64,000 nucleotides of DNA from Anaspis maculata (Eukaryota > Arthropoda > Insecta > Coleoptera > Scraptiidae): positions 97,142,935-97,206,934 of the forward strand of contig OX421962.1 of the NCBI GenBank assembly GCA_949128115.1, given 5' to 3'. The notes under the pieces are model-generated. The model made no database searches and was not told where the DNA came from. It was given only the letters and a program-made list of their open reading frames with translations. A program made the translations under genes and the position numbers. Positions 56,271-64,000 of the stretch are shown here, in pieces (the stretch's first letter is position 1; every line of letters starts with the position of its first letter).

Positions 56271-58590
56271 AGTCGGGGTGGTACGCGACATAAAATAGCA
56301 AAATACCGCAAATGAATTAGACGGGATGCCCTTTGGTATGATGACTACTTATACCAAGGTGATTAATTTTCGCCAAGGATGCGTCAACATTTCCCACTCA
56401 GAAAAAAAGATGGCGACGATTTTTGACAGGAGCGGATTTTTTATAAAACATATGCGTGTGACACATGTTTTCTCACTAATTTTGACTTCCTGAATACGAA
56501 TATGGAGTTTATTTTTACATTGAAAATCAACTTGACCTCATATTTCACATCTGAAAACCGCAAAAATAGCAGACTCTTGCTAATTTTTGAACTGAAAATT
56601 TTATGTACCATCAACGGCGATTTCCAGCCTTGAGCTGGCTGTATAGATCCCAGAGAACAAGTTAACAGTCTAAGTTCTGCAAAATAACTCTTCAAACATC
56701 GCCAGGGTGCGCCTCAAATCATACCAAAAATGGGCGCTGGGAGCACACATTGCTGCGGCTGGATAGGGAATGTAAGTGTGAAAGGAAGAATGTTGTGCAA
56801 TATGTTTTACTGTTTAATATGACATACCAAGCATTCATCAACATACCATGAGGATTTGAAACAAAATATCGTACAAACAAATTTTCATGATTTGTTAATA
56901 ATTTTTTTTATGACAGGTACAATTGATACCAAAAAACGTAGCTCTGATTTTGATCATGTTCTTTATCAAGGTAAATACATCAAGGGACCTTTCTCACCTG
57001 GAATAACCACCCTAGCTCAAAGTTTCATATAATATAAAGCATTTTCGTCAGATCCGCGATTGCCAAACATCAGAAAAGCGTCTATTAATAATTTCAAAGT
57101 CCTTCTTTGAACTTGTTCTGGAATGCAACATACGGCTGATGGTTAAGCTTTGGCTTGAGTTTTCTGTCTCGCCCGTGAACTCATTCAGGTGTCTGCTGGA
57201 CTGGATATGCACCAACGGCAAAGGTTCAGTAGGACCTTCAGTGTTATTCGTATTTCTATGGCACCAACTTCAAATTTGTTGTCTTGTGTGTGTCAGAATA
57301 ATACGAGAATGAAAGTAATGAGCTATCAATGGAGGCTCAAAAGCGTCTAGGACGTGAACAAGCCAAAGAGCATGAAACATACACCATGTATCATAGGTAC
57401 TATAGTTGCAAAATAAGAGTCGTAATGTTGAAAAGGTCTTGGTGCCTACCTGATTACTTTTCCATATGTTTTCCACGTCCGTTTTCTATGCCTGTTCACG
57501 TCCTAGGTGTTTTTGCGCCTTTACTGATAATACTATAGTTCCATTCTCGAAAATTCCAACACACACAAGACAACAAATTTTGAATTGGTAATAACACTGA
57601 AGATCCTACTGCCCTTCGCCGTTGGTGCATATCCGGTCCGAAAATTTCTAGACACCTGAATGAGTTCATGGGCGAGATAGAAATACTCGTAGAAAACTTT
57701 GAACCAAAGATTCACCATCAGCCGTATGTTGCATTCTAGGACAAGTGTAAAGACAAAACTTTAAAATCAAAAGACGCTTTTCTGATGTTTGGCAACCGCA
57801 AGTCTAACGGAAAATTATTTAATTATGAGTCGCTATACCGAAACTTTGAGCTAAGGTACCTAGTTGTTTCAGATGAAAAAGGTCTCTCGATGTATTTACC
57901 TTGATGGAAAACATCATCAAAATCAAAGCTACGTTATTTAGTATTATTGAAAAAAAAGTTATCAATAAATCATGAAAATATATCTTTTTGGTTTTTTATC
58001 TGAAATTGTCGTTGTATGTTGATAAATCCTCAGTATATGTAAGCTTACTATATAAAACAGTGAAATGTATTGCAAAACATTTTCCATTCCACACTTACAT
58101 CCCTTAAATCAGCCGCAGAAAAATGTGCTCCCAGAGCCCATATTTTGTATGTTTTGGGGCGCACCCTGGCGATGTTTGTAGAGTTATTTTGCAGAACTTA
58201 CACTGTTAACTTGTTCCGTGGGATCTATTTAACGAGCTCAAGGCTGGAAATTGATGTAAATGGCATACAAAATTTTCAATTCGAAAATAAGCGAGAGTCT
58301 GCTATTTTTGCGGTTTTCAGATGTGAAATATGAGGTCGATTTGATGTTTGATGTAAAAATAAACTCAATATTCGTGTTCAGGAGGTCAAAATTAGTAAGA
58401 AAACATATCCCACATGCCTATGTTTTACAAAAATTCAGGTCCTGTCAAAAATCGTCGCCATCTTTTTTTCTGGGTGGGAAATGTTGACGCATCCTTGGAG
58501 AAAATTAATCACCTTGGTATGAGTAGTTATCATGCCAAAGGGCATCCCGTCTAATTAATTTGCGGTATTCAAAATCGTAGCACCCCGACT
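56271..58590. mobile_element. Fold-back element FB-13, 2.3-kb palindrome
   Basis: The ends are AGTCGGGGTGGTACG and CGTAGCACCCCGACT, with AT (or TA, read one base in) on each side. Pairing runs almost to the centre near 57430. Examples are AATTAATCACCTTGGTATGA against 56349-56370, AGGTCAAGTTGATTTT-type blocks, and CGGCTGATGGTTAAG against its mirror near 57710. The arms are about 1.1 kb with scattered changes and small gaps. No transposase frame is present in either arm. Confidence 0.88.
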
Positions 58591-60718
58591 ATAAAGAAAC
58601 TTTTTGTTTATGCTATCACTGCCAAATTCCGCTGTTACACACCGTATGACTAGTGTGAATTTTGCAGCTTCATTCGTTGTCTTGTCCTACCATCTTTACA
58701 CCTAAACATGTGATGAATGATAGCAACAGCAAAAATGCCCCTCCAACAAGATAGGTAGGTACGTACCTGCCTACGCGATGCTGAAAAGTAATTTCAAATT
58801 GTTGGTAAAACTTCTTGTCCTACTTAGTTCTCGACTGTCACGGCCACCCTATCGCCAATATCCAGGACCTTCTCTGGCAGGAATGTTATTAGATTGATCT
58901 AATTTGGGAAATTCCAATTACGCTTTGGCTTCGCAGTGTTGCTTCCAGTCAAGGGATGTGGTGATGTGGACCAAGGAGTTGTGTGTTTAGTAAATAGGAG
59001 GGTCATCCTAAGTCGGTCAAATTTGGCTACGCTGGGTATACTTTCGCATCTACCTACTTAGCCCAGGCTTTTTAGCATTTAACATGAAACAAATTAATCC
59101 ACGTGCAATCTTCACGGTATCGTACCCACTCAACCTTACTAAACAACATACTAAAAGTCCCCAACTTTCCTCCGTGTGCGTCATAATTTTTGAGGGGGGG
59201 GGGGGTCAAAATTTTCATTGAAAAATTCTAGGACAAGAGTAATCTAGTCATTGGCTTTGAATTTATTATATTTGGATACAGTGGGTTATAAGTGAAACTT
59301 ATTGACAAACTAGATGTCTATGGTTTCCGTGAGGGGAGCTCGAGAGGGGGAAAATTGGTGAACTATGCAAGAAATTTGGTTTTCAATAATATTGAGACAA
59401 TACTGGCATGTTGGGTATCGTTTCCCACTAAATCTGACCTTGCAAATCCGATTATTACATTTAAATTCTGTTTAATAAATCTTTTGAGCAATTTTTGGCA
59501 GAAAAACGTGATTTTGGGACCAAAATAAAGCCGGTTTTTCAATTTGGGTTATTTTTGCGTTTGATGCAATAATCATTTGGATTTAAGATTGGGTGAATTA
59601 TATGGACTTTTCTGCATAAGACTATCATATCATAAACGCGACGTAAGTGGTTACAAGGTGAGAAAAATAATTTATTGAAAAAAATGTCGAAGTCCTAAAT
59701 GTCACTCAAAAATATCTCCGCGCAGTTGAAAAAAATGTATTGTAGCTGTAATATGGCTTTGATTTCATTTTTCAAGGTTTCTTCTTGTAGCCAAAACAAT
59801 TCTATAGCTTCCGAAAAAAGAACACTCTACATTAAAATAATAATAATATAACAACAGCAACTTTCCCGCGGGTATAGCCACATTTTTCAGTTTCAAGCTG
59901 GCTTACACCGCACATCAAACCAACTCGATTTTATAGTATTCAAGAAATGATAATTATGTCGAATGCCTGATGTAAATGCGTGAAATAGTTGCAGTTATCC
60001 ATCCTATTCGAAATTTTGAACATTGATGTATTCAACGTGAAAATATCGTAAATTAAAAATCCACAATTTTCAAGAGCAAATCATCATTTTTTTCAAATCA
60101 AAAATGCTCACAATCTTTCCAAAACAGAGCTTCAACATTGTATTTACATATTAATGATGTATTGGAAGTCTAGCACAGCACAGGAAGATTTTTATAGCCA
60201 TGCTCTGCAAAAAATATCGAATAATTATTATTATAATCTCAAGTTCACTAGTAGTTAAGAAAAATCCCATCTAGCTTACCATGCGTACTATCAGCTTATT
60301 TTGTCCAATATATTAGTTTCGTAAAAACTCGTCTGTTGATTTCCAAACAATAAATCGATAGTTACCTCGAATACCTACCGATAGTACTTATACCCATCTG
60401 AAATAATAGCTAAGTTATCTAGCACCTAAAGGGACTAAATACATAAGTTTATAAAAATAACAGATCGTCCTTAGGGTCATACTCAACAAGGTGGGGTAGA
60501 CTCTCACATGTTGTGCCCCTACAGAACTTACTTACACATCTGCGAACAAGACAAGGAAGATCGCCTGCATCTATATTTTAGACCGCAGTTCTTCTTGCAG
60601 TTGCAAGACACTATCTTCAAAAGAGTCTCCGGAGCTGGAGGAAGATGCGTCTTGACGGGGACCAACTACACGTGGGTGCTCCCGCGTAGCCCACCGTGTT
60701 GTTTGTTTGCACCTAGAG
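58591..60718. other. Unassigned AT-rich sequence, about 2.1 kb
   Basis: It holds a poly-G run near 59196 and a TAGGTAGGTACG tract near 58753. Frames are at most 78 codons and lack motifs. Confidence 0.45.
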
Positions 60719-61675
60719 TAGGGGAGAGCAGGTGAATATCGACCACTTAAGGCAAAAAATTCAAAACCAGTCGCCATGTGCAGTGTCGAGGCTGTACGCT
60801 TTGTACCATATTCCCCAATCATTCAACTACCCAAAACCTTGAATAGTCACTCACTAAGTAGGAACATTTTTGCGAAAAAAACTCGAAAGCAAAGTTAAAA
60901 TTTTAGCGGGTAATATCGACCAGGGGGATAAAATCGACCACCAGGTCGGATAATATCGATCGCACGTTTGCTTTGCCATTTTGTAGTCTGCATGCTCAGC
61001 AAAAGCCGAGGCAAAAGCGCAAAAATACAAGTCGAACATCTCTTTTCGAAAAAAATCTAGTATTATTTTGATTTTGCCTCTCTATTTCTAACATTCACCA
61101 AGAACGGCGCCCATGATAGGAACCTGAAAGAATATCAGAGAAAATTGAGAAGAATTCTTGTGTAACTACTCTCAAGGACCTCATCAGGTCATCTTCGCAC
61201 CACACGAGGCACGATTCGTTCTTCGCCGATATTTTTTGCGAAGCATCTAAAATGTTGTATAAAACTCCGTTTGTACAATATCGACCGTCGTGATCGATAT
61301 TGGCCGACAACAAAAGCAAAAAATAATTCTTTGATGATGAAGAACATGGTTAGATTATGAAACTAGGCCTACTACACAAAGTTACTATCAATAATCCTTG
61401 GCACATTGCACCAGGAGACCCAAGTCTAACTGCAATGAAAAGTCCGCAATACCTTATCTTGAACACTTCTAAACTTGAATCATATCGGCTCGAAACAATA
61501 ATCCGTTTCTGTCAGTCAAGCGCTTCCAATAAATAGCTGACCGACAGCTGTGCTGGAGTTCACTTGCAAAATGCTAGATGGCACTCCATGTCATGATTTC
61601 AAAAAACTTACAGGGTGGGCCACAGTGGTGTGGTCGATATTAGACCGCCGGTCGATATTCGCCTCTCTTCCCCTA
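60719..61675. mobile_element. Non-autonomous element with AATATCGACC motifs
   Basis: TA flanks (60719-60720, 61674-61675) bound 60721-61673. The ends are GGGGAGAGCAGGTGAATATC and GGGGAAGAGAGGCGAATATC (inverted), then GACC. AATATCGACC or close variants recur at 60735, 60912, 60931, 60952, 61277, 61292, 61632 and 61650, in both orientations. Such subterminal repeats often serve as transposase binding sites; this is inferred. No transposase is present. Confidence 0.8.
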
Positions 61676-64000
61676 CCTTAGCTATTATTATCTAGCGAAA
61701 ACCAGAGGTTAATCCGAGGTCTAGGAGCCGCGATATTGCGTGAAATGACAGACACACAGACGAACGGACGGACGAATAATGAAATAAAATATCTTTGTTG
61801 TTTGTTTATCTAGAGTACCTACGCTATCATCTAGCAACAACCCAAGCGCAATCCGAAGTTTAGTAGCTGAGATATTGCCGGACACTGCAGACGGCAATAA
61901 AGAACAAACTATAAAAACATGATGCACAAAGAGGAAAATTGAGAAACTGTACCTAGTACCTACTCATACGAGTACTACCAGACCAGATTCAGACAGTACG
62001 ATGCTGTGCATATTGAACGTAGAATCAATTATTACAGATCAAAGTCTAGGTTGATAATGTTGAAGTGATTTTCCCCATATAATGCGTTTGACGTAACTTC
62101 ATAGAATCCTTATTGGAATTGCTGGACAATCCACAATGGAGCTAAGAGATACGTCATTTCGAAGCTAAAACTGTAGAGAATCTACTGCATATAATAATAC
62201 CAAGTGATATTAAGTGGTCGATGCAAAAGTAAAATGTTAACTGGAGCATAAGATAAAAAAACACGAAAAAAGTGTCGTTATCAAGAAATTAAGACTGTTA
62301 GTGTCAAATTTTGAACAAAAGCTATCCCATATCATTCACATTGATTCATTATCTTTCATTCAAGACCAAGATAAGAGAAATCGATTGGGTGGTTGAGAAC
62401 TAGGAGCATTTTTAATCGGGAAGTGCATTTTGAGGTGTCTTCATCTTTGCCTGTCAAAAAAACAATGACGCACACGGGGGAAAGTTGGGGACTTTTTGTA
62501 TGTTATACAGCAAAGTCTAGTGAACCCAAAACTGAAGAGATTGACCGTGTTTTAATTTGTTTCATGTTTTGCCGTTTTTTCGACTAAAAAGCCTGGGCTA
62601 ACTTCACACCTCTGTATTATCTCGCTTTGGAAATGTGCGTCAAGTAGGGGAAGGTGGTCTTTGATGACATACTCAACTTTGGCGCGCATCAGTCACCAGC
62701 TCATCTGCAAAGTCACGACTGATTCGAGGATTGATTATATATATACCTACGCTAAATCTGAGATGAATTATAAAAAGATTAGATAGTGAATTGTAAATTT
62801 ATTCAAAATTTGTATTCTTCCGACAAAAAAATTAAAATGAAAAAGTCAAAAAAGTGACAGGCACACATTCGAAGAACACGCCAAAGAAACTCCTTCTAAA
62901 TGGAGGAGGAATGGCCTAACAAAATTATCTGAGCGATCCTAACGGATTTTATTTTATAACTTAAGCTAAGTTAAGTTAAGCTAAGCCCACCATAAGCGAA
63001 GCTAAGTTAAGCTAACTCAAGTTATAACATTTTATAACTTTGTACATCTCTTGACTAGCATATGCTCAAAATTTGTTCAAACATTTAATTATTGTTTTTG
63101 ATAATGACCTAGAGCAAGGTCGAAACTTAAGTAAAACGAAGATAAAATTTGATTGTTTCGTTTTTATTGTGGAGAGACAACTGAAAACTTACCATTATAA
63201 TATCAACTCCACTACTTATGGAGCCTTTTCACAGTTCCTAAGTGACATGAACGACGCATTCAACAATCCAGAAGCATTGGTATTCGAACCTTTTGAAATG
63301 TTCGCTACGAAGCGTTAGAGAATTTTACGCTTGGACTTCAACTTTACGCTTCACAAGCAAAAGCCTCGGCAAAAGCACACACTTCATTTCTTTCTAAAGA
63401 GAAGGCCAATTAGTAGACACATGCGAAAAAATACATCAATCAAGGCTCTGGGTTCCCACAAAGTAATGGCCGTCTAAAGGTTCAGAGGACACCTGAAAAG
63501 TTCTACACCACAGAGCTGACATGGTCCTCCTGAAGTTGAAACCATCTATTAGGTACCTGAAACTGCTTTTCCCCAGGTTCCCGACGCTCTTGAATCCTTA
63601 AACAGGAATCAAACAAAACCCCACAACAAACCCAAAAAATATAAAACACACGCATCAGTGAAATTAAAACAATTCTCGAAGCAGTCAGGCAGTGTTGGCC
63701 TTCCCACGACTTTCAAGGACGTAGATCATGATAAGATGTTTGTGGGTTCACCCACGGGGGGATTAATCAAACTCTTCGATTGGTATAGTAACAACTGAAT
63801 AACAATTTATTAGCAGAAGGGCACATCTTGCCTGGTGAGTGGTTATCTTTCGTCTGGCGTGCACAGCACACACAAAGCATTGCGAATACAGTAAGATCCC
63901 GTGAGGGGTTCGCCCAAGCTACCTGGAAGGGCAGTGGGGGGTGCTCAGCTCATATTATACAATCTACTTAGATAAGGACATATGCACTTAACATGCTCCC
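61676..64000. other. Unassigned sequence to the window edge
   Basis: A degenerate duplication (CCGAGGTCTAGGAGCCGCGATATTG region near 61716 and a variant near 61855) is present. A 70-bp hairpin built of AAGCTAAGTT units lies at 62957-63026. An 81-codon plus frame at 63073-63318 is not recognised. No transposon ends were found. Confidence 0.4.
62957..63026. repeat. Short inverted repeat of AAGCTAAGTT units
   Basis: TTATAACTTAAGCTAAGTTA pairs imperfectly with TAAGCTAACTCAAGTTATAA around TAAGCCCACCATAAGC. It is a small hairpin made of a 10-base unit. Confidence 0.6.

Overview
This is a stretch of an AT-rich animal genome, almost certainly an insect. The evidence is a mariner-type (IS630/Tc1/mariner) transposase of the kind common in insects, tRNA-headed SINEs with poly-A tails and target duplications, hAT elements with 8-bp duplications, and a pogo/Tigger-like MITE. 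No host gene with a recognisable domain is visible, and I cannot name the species. There is no operon structure, rRNA, CRISPR or bacterial signal.

About half of the 64 kb, summing my own boundaries, is repeat-derived, and most of that is palindromic (fold-back) DNA. Left part (1-13 kb): a 370-bp hairpin MITE, an LTR-like repeat, a 1.17-kb fold-back with concentric CAGGGTG ends, several small hairpins, a broken mariner of about 2 kb interrupted by a 687-bp insertion, and a 1.1-kb palindrome. Middle (13-32 kb): three copies of one tRNA-derived SINE family, a second LTR-like copy in reverse, two copies of one hAT element with perfect 8-bp duplications, a hAT element sitting inside one arm of a fold-back, an inverted pair of 16-bp minisatellite arrays, and a pogo-like MITE.

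Right part (32-64 kb): a 5.9-kb composite palindrome whose outer arms look about 98% identical by eye and enclose two more fold-backs. A four-level nest follows (fold-back, hAT, hAT MITE, hairpin). Next come a 1.09-kb TA-flanked palindrome, a tandem pair of elements split by a SINE, a second concentric CAGGGTG fold-back with the same 108-bp spacing as the one at 2 kb, a 2.3-kb near-symmetric palindrome, and an element carrying many AATATCGACC motifs. The stretches at 3.2-5.4, 21.8-23.7, 29.2-30.8, 44.6-46.0, 47.8-51.0, 51.2-54.0, 58.6-60.7 and 61.7-64 kb hold nothing I can identify.

The only convincing protein-coding relic is the mariner transposase, and it carries a stop codon and an insertion. 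The other elements are non-autonomous; any active enzymes must lie elsewhere in the genome. Repeat-family calls rest on ends, target duplications and self-comparison inside the window, not on database searches.
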